A stretch of 64,000 nt of DNA, taken from NCBI RefSeq assembly GCF_014898055.3, contig NW_026555331.1, forward strand, positions 96,308,684 through 96,372,683, given 5' to 3'. Made by a program: the position numbers and the translations under genes. The notes under the pieces are model-generated. The model made no database searches, was not told the DNA's origin, and worked only from the letters and a program-made list of their open reading frames with translations. The DNA comes from Talpa occidentalis (lineage: Eukaryota; Chordata; Mammalia; Eulipotyphla; Talpidae). Positions 1-12,206 of this stretch are shown here, piece after piece. Position 1 is the first letter of the stretch. Every line of letters starts with the position of its first letter.

Positions 1-1379
1 TCATTTTAAATATGCAGGTAGCCACTTCACCTCATTAGCTAGTAATGAAAGAAAGGAAACTTCATTTTTGTCAGGGAGTGGAAGAAAGGATTAGGCTTTT
101 CTAAGATCCAACCTCTTTCTAATGGACTAACCCATCTGTGCAGAGCCCTGCTGACCAGGGGAGGGAGCTTCAGTGTCTGGGGCTGAAAGGCCTGTCAGAT
201 GTGTGCAAGCAGAGCCTGACTTGGGGAACAGGGTGAGGGCCGGGGGAATTTTCAGTTCAGGTGCCATTCCAGTGCCCCTACCTCACCACATGCCAGACAA
301 GCAAGGCACAGCCCTCTGCATTTTCGACAGCCTGAGAGAAGGAAGAAATGTGATGCTTTTTGTTCATGTGGTAGTTGGCAGCTGGGCCCAGTTCTAATTT
401 GATTTGGGAAATGAAATGTGACATGATTTCCATCGGTAGATCAGAGAACAGTCTGCACTGGCTACTAATACAATAATAAACTATTTCACTTCTTAATGCC
501 TTCATTTACAGTAAAAATAAATTTGACTTTTCTGCCTTTATTATTTCCTACTTTTCAGAGGAAAAACTACTGAGGGTCCCAAGAGTATTTCACAGGAACA
601 GAGGTGTAGTGCTATGTCCTGGCTCGTGACTGCCATCTTGAAGTATCTTGAGTGTTGCACGCAAAAGCCAAGATGTTACCTCCCCAAATCACACCCCAGA
701 GGTGGTGCTGGGGAAACTGAATTACAGACACTTTTTATCTTTCTGAGTTGTGCTGAAATATCCTCCCACACCCAGCCTTTCTGTTTTCAAGAGGGACTGG
801 TTAGAAGAGGGTAGCTAAGCAACCTGTACTTTGCGTGGGACCAGGAGCAAGGCTATGGCACAAGAGCTCGCCTCGGCACACCTTGACCATGCCTGATGCA
901 TAGTCAGGCCGGTGTCTGGTAGTGGGTTCATTTATACAGGATGTTCAGCCAACCAGTGAGGCAAAGAAGATGTGCAAAGACTCCCCTTGATGCCAAAGTG
1001 CCAACCAAAAGGCACTCCCTCCCACATTGGAGGCAGAATATTTTGCCTAAGAATTAAGTGACTAGTAATTAATCTTAATCTGTGCATCTATGCATGTTCC
1101 ATCCAGAGACCCTTATTCTTAATTTTACACTCACCAGGACAACTCAGTTATAAATTATGTTTACCCTAGAGAAAAAAAAAATTACCTCCTACAGTGTTAG
1201 AAGTAGAACTTAGGAATTCTCTCATTTTACTCCCTCATTGTATAAATATTGAAAAGTCCAAAGAGAAACCAAACCTGCTCAACACAACATAACTAGTCAT
1301 CAACGAATGCCCCTGTATTGTGAAACAAGTCAAGTTCGTTTCTTTCAGTCTCAAAAATTACACTTTATTATCAAGGAGG
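1..1379. other. No recognised feature
   Basis: Mixed AT-rich sequence with a somewhat GC-richer stretch around 130-380. Open frames here are short (75 codons or fewer) and overlap on both strands, as expected by chance. I recognise no repeat family, exon or RNA gene. Confidence 0.5.
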
Positions 1380-1550
1380 GAGAATCACCTGCTTCCCGAT
1401 CTTTATTGAGCAGAGCAATCTTCCTGAGGCTAGGCTTATCACAATGCAAATTCTGATTGAGTAGGTAGAAGCTGGGCCTGAGATTCTGCATTTTTAATAA
1501 GCTTTCATGTGGTGCCCACACTGCTGGCCTATGCTTTTGAGTCTAAAGTA
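1380..1550 (+). mobile_element. MER5A-like hAT (Charlie) DNA transposon fragment
   Basis: Contains the landmarks of the MER5 family in order: 'gagaatcacctg' near the left end, 'aaattctgattgagtaggt', 'gggcctgagattctgcattt', 'taataagc' and 'ctgctggcc'. MER5 elements are short non-autonomous hAT transposons shared by placental mammals. This copy is diverged and its terminal repeats are not clear. Family assignment is from memory of the consensus. Confidence 0.6.
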
Positions 1551-1559
1551 GGTAACGCC

Positions 1560-2104
1560 CCTACCTGGCGGTGGACCTGAACCTTCAGCAGACAGGTGTG
1601 CAATACTTTCCACCAAGAATAAAGTCTTTCCTGGTATGCTAATTCCCATTAGAAAATTCTTTTGCTATGCCTAAGATATAGGCAATTTCTTTGTGAGTGT
1701 TTCCTTCAGAGAAAAAAGTAGTAAAACGAAGAGGATGAATAATTTAAATGTCTTCATTTTGTGTAAATGCAAAAATGGTATTCCTGAGTGTCCTTGGCAG
1801 AAGAACCTTCTCATAATTAAAGTTCACATCTGTGTCTCCCACTCAATCTAAGCATGCTTTGCTTACTCTTATGTAATAATCAACATTGCAAAATTGCAAC
1901 TAGGCAACTAGCAAAACCTTCCCAGGAAATACGACTACTAGCTTTTGCTGATAACAAGTTTCCTTCTTTAGGCCACATTGTTCTCTCTTGCCTACACTCA
2001 TCTGTGGCTTTCTCATCTTTAGTACTACTGACTGGTCATTCCTGGTTTTGGGGGCGGAGGTGGAGAGGGACAGGCTGTACCAAGCAGTGTTGAATATTTA
2101 CCAG
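1560..2104. other. No recognised feature
   Basis: AT-rich sequence with scattered short frames on both strands. No repeat or exon recognised. Confidence 0.45.
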
Positions 2105-2548
2105 CAGCTGTGTGTTCTAGTCATGTCTTAGTCATGTGGAACCTGTTTTGACTCAAACGACTCCATCTTGTCTCTGCCACATGGAGACTTCTAGGAGAGA
2201 CGGAACCAGCCTGACTAAGCACATCAGTGACAAGAAGAAACAGGAGACATTTGCTGATCCTGACAATGAGCCTCACACAACAGCCCTCAATCTGGAGAAA
2301 TTTACCCCTCAAGCAAAGACAGGCAGAAGGACTTTAGAATCAGTCCAAAAGGTTTCATGACGAAAGACCTAAACTCAGGCCATTTCCCTGCTTGGCCCTT
2401 TCAAAGGCCCTGTGCCCTAACCCTGCTGGCACACTCCCTGGGACTACCCCCTTGGTTGGGGACTCAGGTCATGAGCCCAATTCTCAAATAAATCCCCTTT
2501 TGATTATATTTCAGCCTGAATGTGGTACATCAACAATTTTGGGGTCCT
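2105..2548 (+). mobile_element. ERV1-type LTR, diverged
   Basis: Reads like the U3-R-U5 of a class I endogenous retrovirus LTR: 'acctgttttgactcaaac' and 'ctccatcttgtc' near the 5' side, 'caaataaatcccctttt' as an AATAAA-containing polyadenylation region, and 'ttttggggtcctg' near the 3' end. No internal retroviral sequence is seen on either side, so this is a solo or truncated LTR. The 3' edge runs straight into an antisense MaLR fragment, so that boundary is uncertain by about 10 bp. Confidence 0.5.
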
Positions 2549-2790
2549 GTAACAAAATACCTAAGACAGGATGGCTTAAACAACATGTATTTTTCATAGG
2601 TCTAGAGGTTGCAAGTCACAACAGGGAGAAGCATATTTGGGTTCTGGGTAGAGGCCTCCTTCCTGATTTTGAGGTGGCTATCTTATTTTATCTCTACATG
2701 GCTGAAAGAAGGGAAAAGCTAGTTCTCTTCCTTTTTTGAGATCACTAGTCCCACCATAGCTACCCCACTAGATGCCAGTAGCACGCCAGC
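2549..2790 (-). mobile_element. Antisense MaLR (MST/MLT1-like) LTR fragment
   Basis: The + strand reads 'tgtaacaaaatacctaag' followed by 'ggatggcttaaacaac' and, further on, 'ctacatggctgaaagaag'. This is the reverse complement of the 3' half of MaLR LTRs ('gttgtttaagccacccagt...ggtattttgttac'). Only part of the LTR is present. A SINE follows about 10 bp downstream. Confidence 0.55.
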
Positions 2791-2801
2791 CCTAATCGAA
2801 T

Positions 2802-3071
2802 GGGACCTTCCTGGTGGCACAAGAAGTTAAGCAACAGCACTATGAAACAATCCACAGCTACTGCAGCAAGAGTTTGATCCCTGTCCAGGGAGGTAACCCA
2901 CATGGCGCAGTAGACCTCTCCTGATTCACCCGCTGCTCCCCTCAGCAGTGTATTTCAGTCAATCTGCCTGTTCTGTTCCCCACTCTGTCTCTGGTGAATC
3001 CTCTCACCCCCCTGCACCTCTGGCCTATACCCAGCTCTTGTGTGCATAAATCAATCAATCTTTAAAAAAAA
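2802..3071 (+). mobile_element. tRNA-derived SINE, older 'cagcag/tatttcag' type
   Basis: Diverged copy of the SINE that recurs through the window. The tRNA-like head has a damaged box A ('tggtggcacaag') and box B ('gtttgatccc'). The body carries 'cccgctgctcccctcagcag', 'tgtatttcagtcaatctgcc' and 'ccactctgtctctggtgaat'. The tail is 'aaatcaatcaatctttaaaaa'-like with a short poly-A. The level of divergence and the body variants place it in the older of two lineages seen here. No clear TSD. Confidence 0.85.
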
Positions 3072-4730
3072 AGTACAACTAACTTAAAACACAGAATTCT
3101 GTAATTACACAATGATATAATTTTAAATCTGAAAGGAATCTTAGAGGTCTTCTGTATTTTGAAGTCATATAGCAAGTTTAGGTTAAAAAGACCATATTAC
3201 CATTAGATACAGTTCTTTCTATCCAAATAATGAAGTCAAGGTAATATCAATTTTCCCCTTTTAAATGGCACAAACTCCAGTTACGCAAAATATCAGATTC
3301 ACTGTCTAAAAGTCTTTGCTGAAGGTGGGAAGTGGAAAGAAATCAACACTTTTCTCAGTTGTCAGTGCAAGTTTAGAGAGGTGTGGCCAGCACTGTGTGA
3401 AGCTCCAATTGGTCCCCAGAGGGAACATACACTGGGTTGTGAAATATCTTCAGTCTTATGTAAAGTGCAAACATACAAACATTACTTCAAGATAAATTCC
3501 TCACCCTTTACTCACAGCTTCGTAGTCACTGCCCAAGCCAACTAATTCTGGAGCAGCCTGGGTTTATCTGCAATGACAGCAGGTCAGCGTACAATACACT
3601 CCACATGATTTTAGCAGAGGCATTCTCATAGCACTATTAAAGAAAAATGTGTTATTAGTACCCTACTGATAAGCGAGAGTAAGAGAACATGCAATTAGTG
3701 AGGTATTTGCCTCTTGGCAAATGCTGAGCAAAAAAAAAACGATGTACTAAAGTAATTAGTATTAGATTTGTTATCTCACTGTTAGGAAAATTCTGAAGGA
3801 AAACATTAAGTACTTTAAGACTCGTTTCATGTCCATAGATTCTCAAACATCAATAAAACCTGATAGCCCAGAAGTATGTCACTGTCAACACGTTATTTAT
3901 GGTCGCTAATAGGAGTAGCTTGAAATCCTGGCCCAAGGCTGGAGGGAATGGTCTCCTTTCCGGAACTCTCCCCTCTGAGCAAAAAAAAAAAAAATATCGG
4001 TTCTCTCCTAGTTCTAAGCTGTGCATACTATCCTCCTTCAAATCGACATGGTCTGCTGGCCTGCAGCTACCACCACCTCCATGCTCATTCAGGTAATATT
4101 TCTTAATATAGCTACCATGTGCCAGACAATAATCAAGAACCTCCACATAAATGATCTCATTTAATTTCTATAACTAAATATATTTGATCACTAATGGGGA
4201 ATATAAAAAATTAAGGTTAATTATGCCTAGCCTATTTTAGAGTTCTTTGTGCTCAAAAACTGACTTTAAATTTTCTACTTTTTATTTTTTTCATTTCAAC
4301 TTAATCACTGACTTTTGATTGATTTTTAAATTATATTTTTTACTGAGGTGATGTATATATACAGTATTGTTTATGATTGAGATGTTGACTGGTTTCTTAA
4401 TGCAATAGTAGATATGCTCCCAAAATTAACAAGCAAACTGCAATTTTCTAAGTTGACTTACTAATGAAATGTATGTGTCAATGTTTAAAATTTTAAATTC
4501 ACCTTTGATAAACAAAACTTCCTTTGGTAAAATGACTAGCTAATTTTTAGTTCTAAATCTTAGAACTTTTCTGATACATATTTCCTCAAGTCAATAAAAT
4601 CTAATCAAGTGTCAGATTATATTTTGACAGTGAACTAGTAAAGTTAGATACTTGGTATAGGAATGGAGTATGAACATCAATATTCAGACCAATTTTAATG
4701 TCAGGAACAGCTCTATGCCTGGAATATTTG
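3072..4730. other. No recognised feature
   Basis: AT-rich sequence with short A-runs (for example 3728-3738 and 3980-3993). The longest open frame is under 100 codons and passes through an A-run. No exon, RNA gene or repeat family recognised. Confidence 0.45.
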
Positions 4731-5195
4731 CATTAGTTTCCAATTGTTACTGGAACAAACTGCCATAAACTTAGTGTCTTATGGCAATACAAATTTACTA
4801 TTTCAAAGTTTTGGAGGTCAGAGATCCAAAATCAGTCTCATTCAGTTCAAGGCAATGTGTTGGCAGGGCTGGTTCCTTTTGGATTAGAAGGAATATCTAT
4901 CTCTTTGCCTTTGTCAGCTGCTAGAGGCTGCTCACATTCCTTGGCTCATGACCCCCTCTTCACTCCAGTCTCTTGCATCCCTTCTACTCATCTAATCTCC
5001 AGTCTCCCTCGTGCAAAGTCTCTTGTAATAACATTGGACCCATCCCAATATTCAAGGCCAATCTCCTAATCTCAGGATCCTTAATTTAATCATCTCTACA
5101 AAGTCTTTTTCATCACATAAGGAAACAAAATTAAAGATTCTAGTGACTTGGACTTGAGCATTTTGGGGCTGTGGGTGGGGGGAAGCTGACATCAT
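4731..5195 (-). mobile_element. Antisense MaLR/MLT1-like repeat
   Basis: The + strand contains 'actgccataaacttagtg', 'ttttggaggtcagagatcc', 'ggcagggctggttcctttt' and 'ggctgctcacattccttggc', landmarks of a common mammalian interspersed repeat read antisense. I assign it to the MaLR/MLT1 group from memory. The family could be another ancient LTR, but its repeat nature is fairly clear. Confidence 0.5.
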
Positions 5196-5199
5196 TTAT

Positions 5200-5984
5200 C
5201 TAATTGCCATCTTGTAACAAATCTCAAACTAGATTTAGTAAAGAACGGATAGGGAGCTAAATAATTGCCTAAACTATTTTAAATAAATAAGAAATAGATC
5301 CAGAAAATATTCACTGTGATAATTTACTGCACAAAATCTGGGACTTTCCATTGTTAGATTAAGCCCAGGAGCGAGACTTCCGAAAGCCATCATTTCAATT
5401 CCCTTTAATTGTAATTTGTTCCATGGAAATGAAATGAAAGCTAAAAAGTTACCCAGAAATCCCCGAAGTTTGCTTTATTTATCAAATATATTGATAAATA
5501 CTATAGAACTTTGTTTTGGGTTATTTTCTAGAAACTCTGAGTAGCGTGATTTTAACCATCACATTTATCCAGACCCCATTTATACTAAACATTATATATT
5601 TGTGAAAAGCCGGTTAGGGATTCAAGTGTGGTATGGATAACTTCTGCCTAAGTGTACTTCTCTGACCACCTTAAATGAATTTACTTAGATCTTTTGCTTG
5701 TGGAGTCAAGTGAACTTTAAATCAGGTGGTTCTGTTATCTACCAATAGATTTTAAAAACCACCGTAATATTTATATAGAGCATTGACGACACTAGTTCAT
5801 TGAACCATATTTAAATGTTCCTAGTTTATGGAGGACATAAAGGTATATTTTGAGTCTAAAAAACACTTTTCATAGACAAAGGTAAGTTTAAAAGTCTCAA
5901 AAAGTCCTGAAAAGAGCATTTTGTTTCCTCCTCTTGAATCAGAGCAGGTCTGTGAAAGCTTCAAGCAACAGACTTCAACAACAT
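5200..5984. other. No recognised feature
   Basis: AT-rich non-coding sequence. I see no recognisable repeat or exon. Confidence 0.4.
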
Positions 5985-6385
5985 GGCTAAAGCCAGGTCA
6001 GAAAGGACCCGGAAGCTGGAGGGTCATGATTGTTAGAACATTTACTCTCAGAGCTCTGAGCTGCCATCTAAGGTGAGGCTGAGAAGGTGTGAGGAAGCCC
6101 AGGCCACATGGAGAGTCCATGTGACAGATAGTCAAGTGACAGTCCCAGCCTGGTCTTCACCTCACTACAGTCCAGGAAACAGGTAAGTGGAGAAGTGGAG
6201 AAGTCTCCAGAGGATTCTACCACCATCCAAGTCACCCATACCTGTCTGACCCTCCTCAGCTGAGGCCCCTACCCATAGAGCAGAAACAAGCCATCCCAGT
6301 TATCCTGTGCATTATGAGCACATAATGAAATGGTGTTTCATGCCACTAAGTTTTCGAGCGATTGATACACAGCATTAGAAAACCA
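5985..6385 (+). mobile_element. MLT1-like MaLR LTR
   Basis: Matches the general layout of MLT1 LTRs in sense: 'ccaggccacatggagag' in the middle, 'agctgaggcccctaccca', then 'agcacataatgaaatggtgt', and the typical end 'atgccactaagttttcgag' followed by 'cacagcattagaaaacc'. Strongly diverged, consistent with an ancient insertion. Confidence 0.5.
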
Positions 6386-6885
6386 GAAGAATCTTCAAGG
6401 TTGACTAAAAATAAGTTTAACCCTTTTGTGTTAACCTGTATTTGTGACTGAAGTCATGAAGTTGGAAAAGTGTGCTGTTTAGAGTACAACAGATATCTGA
6501 ATGTCGTTCTGTCATATTGATGAGGAAAAAAAATCGTAGTTGATATTGAAAGAAATGAGGTTATCTGAGGACCTGCTTTTGTTATTTGTTGCACTTAAAG
6601 TCAGTTTCCAAGAACTTATAGATGGCATTAAGTGAGGTCTCACTGTATACTAGTTACAATGAACTTCCAAAAGTTAAGGACAGAATAAGCAGCAGCAGAA
6701 TAGGCCATGATACAATCACTCCAACCCCAGTGTACTTAAGGACAGGACTGTGATGTGGGGCAGGGCAGAGCTAGAGAAAAATAATGGAGACTCAGTGGTT
6801 TGCTACAAGGGACTTTTCCCCTCACCTTCCTGTGAGTCTCCCCATTGAATCCATGTCAGCTGAAAAGTGGTTCTAACAAAATAAC
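6386..6885. other. No recognised feature
   Basis: AT-rich sequence, no frame of note. It ends at the left edge of the 150-bp duplicated block. Confidence 0.4.
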
Positions 6886-7035
6886 TCCTCTTTCCCTTTT
6901 TCTTCCATAAAGCCTCAGCTTTGTCTTCATGCTTTTATATTTAACATCTATAAGCATTTTTACATACAGAAAATTTACATACTTTTACAAAAAAATTGTT
7001 TTGTAAGGTGACTCAAGTACTTTGTGGAATAAGAC
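6886..7035 (+). repeat. Direct duplication, copy 1 (150 bp)
   Basis: This block recurs about 985 bp downstream as 7872-7945 plus 8504-8574. Shared landmarks are 'agcctcagctttgtcttcat', 'tataagcattttt', 'aaatttacatacttttac' and 'actcaagtactttgtgg'. The copies differ by scattered substitutions (for example 'taacatc' vs 'taacacc', 'aaggtgac' vs 'aaggcgac') and a 4-bp indel near the L1 insertion point of copy 2. Copy 1 is uninterrupted and so gives the pre-insertion state. Confidence 0.9.
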
Positions 7036-7199
7036 ATAAGACTGAAGCAACTTTATCTTTTAGCCCCATCTTCTGTTTCTGGTTAGGGGAAAAAGGATTT
7101 TGGCATGTCCTCAAATGACAATAAATCCAGAAGACAAGGATCAGGACACATTTTGCAAAGCAGAATTTATCACTAAGAATAAAGAAATACTTGCCTTAC

Positions 7200-7345
7200 C
7201 TCAACAGTCCTCAAACTAGGGTGATTTTTTAAAAGAATACTAATGCCAGATCCCTCTCCAGATTGATTGCGACAATCTCTGGAGGTAAAACCTCAACGTA
7301 TATTCTAGAAGCTGCCAAGGTGATTCTAATGTGCTAGCAGATTAG
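7200..7345 (-). mobile_element. MER5-like hAT DNA transposon fragment
   Basis: Contains 'cctcaaactagggtgatt', 'atgccagatccctctccaga' and 'ccaaggtgattctaatgtgc', which resemble MER5A/B read in the orientation opposite to the copy at 1380. Diverged; orientation and family are tentative. Confidence 0.45.
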
Positions 7346-7424
7346 TAATAATTGCAAGCAAAAGTAACTCAGGGAAGCTGACTAAGGAATAGATTCAGTA
7401 GTCGGAACTGAAAATACTTGAGAA

Positions 7425-7625
7425 GGTAAATTTCAGCCCTATGCTGAGAGGGGGTGTGGCACCCTGAGGCGGGTTTTCTGCTTGCTACCCTGGACCAATC
7501 CCTTAGCCTCTGCCTCAGATGCTAGTCTTTAAAATGATACCACCTAACCTCACGATACAGCTCCAAGTAGTATTGAGAGAATCATACAAACCCAGACTAC
7601 TCATGGTAGTATTTAAGCATGCAAA
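7425..7625 (+). mobile_element. MIR SINE fragment
   Basis: Weak match to the MIR core and 3' side: 'gaccaatcccttagcctctg' followed by 'cctcagatgctagtctttaa' and 'aaatgataccacctaacctc'. This corresponds to the MIR run 'cttaacctctctgagcctcag...aaaatggggataataatacc'. Old and diverged. Confidence 0.5.
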
Positions 7626-7871
7626 AAGGAATGTGAAATGCACTTTATTTCAGCCAGTTTAGTAACCAAACAACCTTGCCAGATTGACCTGCTGCTTATC
7701 AGATTTTTCACAGTATCAGAAAAAGCTGTTTCGCCAGAAGAGCTTGTCTGTTTTCATTTTTCTTTTCTCTTAATTTGGATACCATGCGATTTGTGGTCAA
7801 TTTCTCTTTGCTTTGGCGATTGAAACACTCATGTAGCCCAAAACTTAGAACAAAATACAACTGATTAATTA

Positions 7872-8574
7872 TCTTCTTTCCCTTTTTCCTCCTTAAAGCC
7901 TCAGCTTTGTCTTCATGCTTTTATATTTAACACCTATAAGCATTTTTTTTAAATAATAAATTTTATTTTTATATTCCCCCATACAATTGCAAAAGCCCCA
8001 TTCTGACCCCAATCCTTCCCTTCCCGCCCCCACCCCCCAAAAAGTGTCTCTGGTTCATAGTTTTTTGTTGATTTTGATTTTCACTTTCTTATATTCATTT
8101 TCCTGGTCCCTTATTTAAGTTTTCTAGATTCCTGCTATGAGTGAGACCATCCGGTATTTTTCTTTTTCTTTTTGGCTTATTTCACTGAGCATGATCCCTT
8201 CCAGCGCCATCCATGTTGCTGCAAATTGCATGTGTTTATCTTTTTTGAATGCTGAGTAATATTCCATGGTATATATGTACCACATCTTCTTGATCCAGTC
8301 ATCTATTTTTGGGCATTTGGGTTGTTTCCAAAGCTTAGCTATTGTAAACAGTGCTGCTATAAACATAGGGGTGCCGGTGTTCTTTGGAATTGATGTTTCT
8401 GTGTCCTTTGGGTAAATACCTAGGAGTGGAATTGCTGGATCATATGGAAGCTCTATGTTTAGTAGGTCCAGAAATCTCCACACAGCTCTCCACAGTGGTT
8501 GCGTACATAAAATTTACATACTTTTACAAAAAAATTGTTTTGTAAGGCGACTCAAGTACTTTGTGGAGTAAGAC
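7872..8574 (+). repeat. Direct duplication, copy 2, split by an L1 3' end
   Basis: The left part 7872-7945 and right part 8504-8574 together reproduce the block at 6886-7035. The 558 bp between them is an antisense L1 3' end. Comparison with copy 1 shows that the L1 entered between 'agcattttt' and 'acatac', with no visible duplication of target sequence. Confidence 0.9.
7946..8503 (-). mobile_element. 5'-truncated L1, 3' end (ORF2 C-terminus and 3' UTR)
   Basis: On the minus strand, 8483-8124 is open for 119 codons and encodes the L1 ORF2p C-terminus: '[14 protein letters not shown]', '[19 protein letters not shown]', '[18 protein letters not shown]', '[12 protein letters not shown]' and a terminal 'MVSLIAGI'. 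The short 3' UTR holds a G-rich tract (read as 'cccgcccccaccccccaaaa' on the plus strand) and an A-rich tail at 7946-7975. The element is cut off at its 5' side just after 'caaccact'. Same young subfamily as 18258-18955 and 29385-30146. Non-functional fragment. Confidence 0.93.
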
Positions 8575-8768
8575 CAGCAAAATTTAATTGCATTAGAAGC
8601 ATTTTTTCTAGGATGAAATTCAGACTAATAGTTAATTGGTTGTCAAAAACGCAGTTTAATATAGGAGTTATGAAAATGATGTATATATATACCTTAAATT
8701 TATTTTAACTCAAATATATAAATATACATCATTTAATTAATCTTTTGATAGAGCCAAGCAGGTCTCGA

Positions 8769-9037
8769 TTTTTTTTTTAGGTTTATTTATGCATGCAAGA
8801 GCTGGGGTACAGGCCAGAGATGTGGGGGGTGAGAGAATTCACCGGAGACAGAGTGGGGAACAGAAAAGGCAGACTGACTGAAATACACTGTTGAGGCGAG
8901 CAGCGGGTGAAGACAGGAGAGGTCTGCTTTGCCATGTGGGTTTCTCTCTGGCAGGCCTAGGATGGAACTTGTGCTGCAGAGGCTGTGGATTGCTTCATAG
9001 TGTGGTGCTTAACCCCTTGTGCCACCAGGGAGGCCCC
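8769..9037 (-). mobile_element. tRNA-derived SINE, older type
   Basis: Antisense copy. The T-run and 'aggtttatttatgcatgca' on the left correspond to the A-rich tail. 'gagagaattcaccggagaca' and 'cagactgactgaaatacact' belong to the body. The head ends in 'gtgccaccagggaggcccc' (reverse of GGGGCCTCCCTGGTGGCAC). Flanks give an imperfect TSD: 'caggtctcg' before and 'caggtcttg' after. The box B region reads 'gatggaac', so the Pol III promoter is weakened. Confidence 0.9.
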
Positions 9038-11886
9038 AGGTCTTGCCTTTAAAAACAGATCTACTAACGGAGCATATCACTGTCTTTTTTGGTAGCAGAT
9101 TTTAACTACTGAAACTCTTCCCCAATGGAATGACAATGCAAAGATACTGAGGAAAAAGAGTGCACAATTTCTGTAGAATGTCATTTTCCTCCCTAATCTC
9201 TAACAACTTTCTTGCCCACACCTAAGTATTCTTTACTTTGAGAAGGTAGGTTTACCTTCTCCCCTAATTCTAAAGCCTTTTTAATGAATCCCTTCCTCAA
9301 AGTATTTTAAAACTTTTAACTGCATTTACATAGATGTGGCATCTCTTTCCCTTGCTGGCTCTTATTTGTAATAGTTATAAATGACAGATTTAGAACAAAT
9401 GAAAGTGAATCTCAGTCAAGACACAACTGGTGGAAAGCCAAGTACATGAGGCTTCTTCCATCGAGGGTCTGCACTCTAGAGCTCTGATCTGCAACCTTCA
9501 GACAAGGTGAGCTTTGTCTAAGTTGTTGACAAAATATATAGTTAGCCCTTGCGTGAGGACTGCAGTGGTAACTCAATAGACACACGTATGGAGGAAGGTG
9601 AGTGGATCTCCTGGGCTAGTGCATGCAAAGATGTCTGTGTGCATGTGGATGGGCAAGGGTTTTCTTGCAGGAAATCATTTTCCTGATCACCCTCTCCTGG
9701 TATTGCTCTAATAAGGGTCTGGCAATTCCTTTCATTTGGTTGCCATTTCTAGAACTGATGCAACTTTAGTTTTTATTGGTTCCTTAGAGTTCAAAGGTTG
9801 CTTCCAAAACTGGTATTTGCTATTCTTCAGTATTGCTGAGGGAAAAATAGGTGTTTTTTTCCCAAAGTAAACAAAGATAATTAACAGTGTATGCTTGCTA
9901 AGCAAATTCTTCCTCTTCATGAAATTACTTGATCATTGTGCCTCAAATTATAAGTCCTCCACTTGGGGGGATTAATTTCACGAAATAGATCTCAATATTG
10001 CAAGCTGATTTAACACTGAATGAATATGAAAAGTACTCAATATTAAGGGAAGAGTTTAAGTTCTACTCTCTCTGCAACTAAGTATTATAAGCACTGATAT
10101 GTCACCCATAACTGATAAAAAATGATTCAAGGAAGGGTGCACAAAACAGTTGTGTCAATAGGTGTGCAATTGCTTGAGGCAGATGCACAATTAAAAATCA
10201 TACTCAAAATGAAAAGCATTGAAAGCAAAAGAGGTTAACTGATGGCCATTAAATCAATCATGTACAGCTGTAGAAATGTACAATTTAGATTACTTAGAAT
10301 ATCATGGCATTGGACCAAGAATAGTTTCCTTTGGGACCTTGGAACACAAATTGTCAAGTTTAAAAGGCAATTTAAAGGGAAGCAACCTACCCCAGGTTAG
10401 CAATAATGAAGCAGAGAGATACTTTAACAGAGCTCTTACATTTTCTCTACTAAATTTTAAGGCACATGTGCACTCTGGATCTCTATATGCCACCTCTGCT
10501 GTCTTAATGATTAATATAACAAACTGAAAAGGATATTTGTAGAAATATAATTTATTTAACAATATTAAGTTGAATAACAAAGTTCTGCTGGATACGTGCT
10601 AGTCTCTCAGTTCTGATAATGTGGTCACACAGCCAACTGTCAAGTTCTGAGAACAGTTGGGCAGCACATCTAACAGACTGTGTTTTACTACTTTTAATCA
10701 CGCAGCTCTTAGGTTAGAGGTTTTATGGTAAATCTTACAATTTATCCCCAAACAGTTTTTTTCCCCAATACAGTTTTTGGTATGTTAATTTTATGGGAGG
10801 TAGTACATTTCCATTAATAATGTCTGTCTAGTCATTGTCAGTTAGCATGTATATATCCAAGTACTTGAAATATGAGCAAATTGTAAAATGTTCAGGGAAA
10901 TAACATAAAATAGTCAACATCTTTTTCTTCCCTAGCGAGCAAGCGATTAATAGGACTATGTTAAATGACTACTGTGAAGTACTTATATTAAGGCAGAGTT
11001 GATCATTGTTCACAGAAGGAATGTTAACCAGATGAATAATTAACATCATTTGGATCAGAGCCTAATTAATCAGTAGTGTATTGAAAAGTGATAGTGACAT
11101 GATCTTAGATCCTAGAATTTTAAAGAATGAAATCACACAAGAGCATTGGTTTCTCAAGTGTTTTTTATGCTTTCCAGGAAATGCATAAAAGGATCCAATG
11201 AGCTAGGAAGAGTTAAAAACCAGAACTTAGATCTAAATTAATTTTATACAGGACTAGAAAACAAGTGACTCTTTAGTGGTATTTCGCTTACTATTTGAAA
11301 AGGGCCAGTTTCATGGTTTTTAGTGCATTTCTGAAGGCACAAGTAATGGACTGCATGTGAGTGTCTCGAGAGAGGGCATCTCACAACCCAGTGGCATCCT
11401 TAGTAATTTACAGCTTTTTAGAATTTAGAGTGCTGCATATTAACAAGCAGCAAATGTCTGTCACACTATTCCTCAGACATCAGAATAATTTCTCTTGGTT
11501 TTACTAATAAACTTTATCATTTCTCTTTATATCCTAATGATTTCTATCTAGGTTTCCCCTTGATTCCTTAAGAAATATGAAGGTGACAAAACAAGACAGT
11601 TCAATAAGTCTGTAGCTTCTCATCTGTTTTATTGAATGTTCCAAAATAGCCTAATGGTTTAAAATGCTGTATTTGATCATTACCAATTTTTAAAATATGG
11701 GTCTTACTGAGATGTTCTTCTTTGTCTCTTAAATGGTTCTTAAAAATTGCCCTCACAAGAAAAACATTGTCTGATAATAGATGTTAACTAGACTCATTTT
11801 GGAGATTGTTTGCAATATACATATAAAATCATTGTGTCATACCTGAAAATAGACATATTGTATGTCAATTATATGTCAAAAAATTT
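9038..11886. other. Long stretch with no recognised gene
   Basis: Nearly 2.9 kb of AT-rich sequence. The longest frames are 83 codons (10276-10527, plus) and 92 codons (10302-10580, minus), overlapping on opposite strands with no family resemblance. No tRNA-like SINE or L1 is evident. It may be old unique DNA. Confidence 0.5.
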
Positions 11887-12206
11887 AACTGACCCTTGAA
11901 CAACATGCATATGGAATGAAACAGATCATGTAAACTGAGTCTTGACAAATAAGAGTATTGAGAAATACAGTATACTACTGCAAATGTATTTTTTTCTTAT
12001 GATTTACTTTTCTTAGAGATAATTATAAGAACACAGTATAAAATACATAATAACATATAAAATATTTGTTAATTGACTTTTTATGTTACTGGTAAGACTG
12101 TCTTCTTGTCAGTAGTTAAGTTTTAAAGGGAGTCAAAATCTGTACACAGATTTTCAACTGCATGGGTAGTCGACACAGCAAATCCCATGTTGGTCTAGGG
12201 TCAACT
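11887..12206 (+). mobile_element. Non-autonomous Tigger-like MITE, copy A
   Basis: Bounded by imperfect inverted repeats: left 'actgacccttgaacaacat', right 'catgttggtctagggtcaact'-like. The interior has 'agtattgagaaatacagtat', 'aagaacacagtataaaatac' and 'agttaagttttaaagggagt', all landmarks of a common mammalian MITE whose termini read TTGACCCTTGAACAACA. A second copy in inverted orientation lies at 23393-23725. No transposase frame. Confidence 0.65.
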
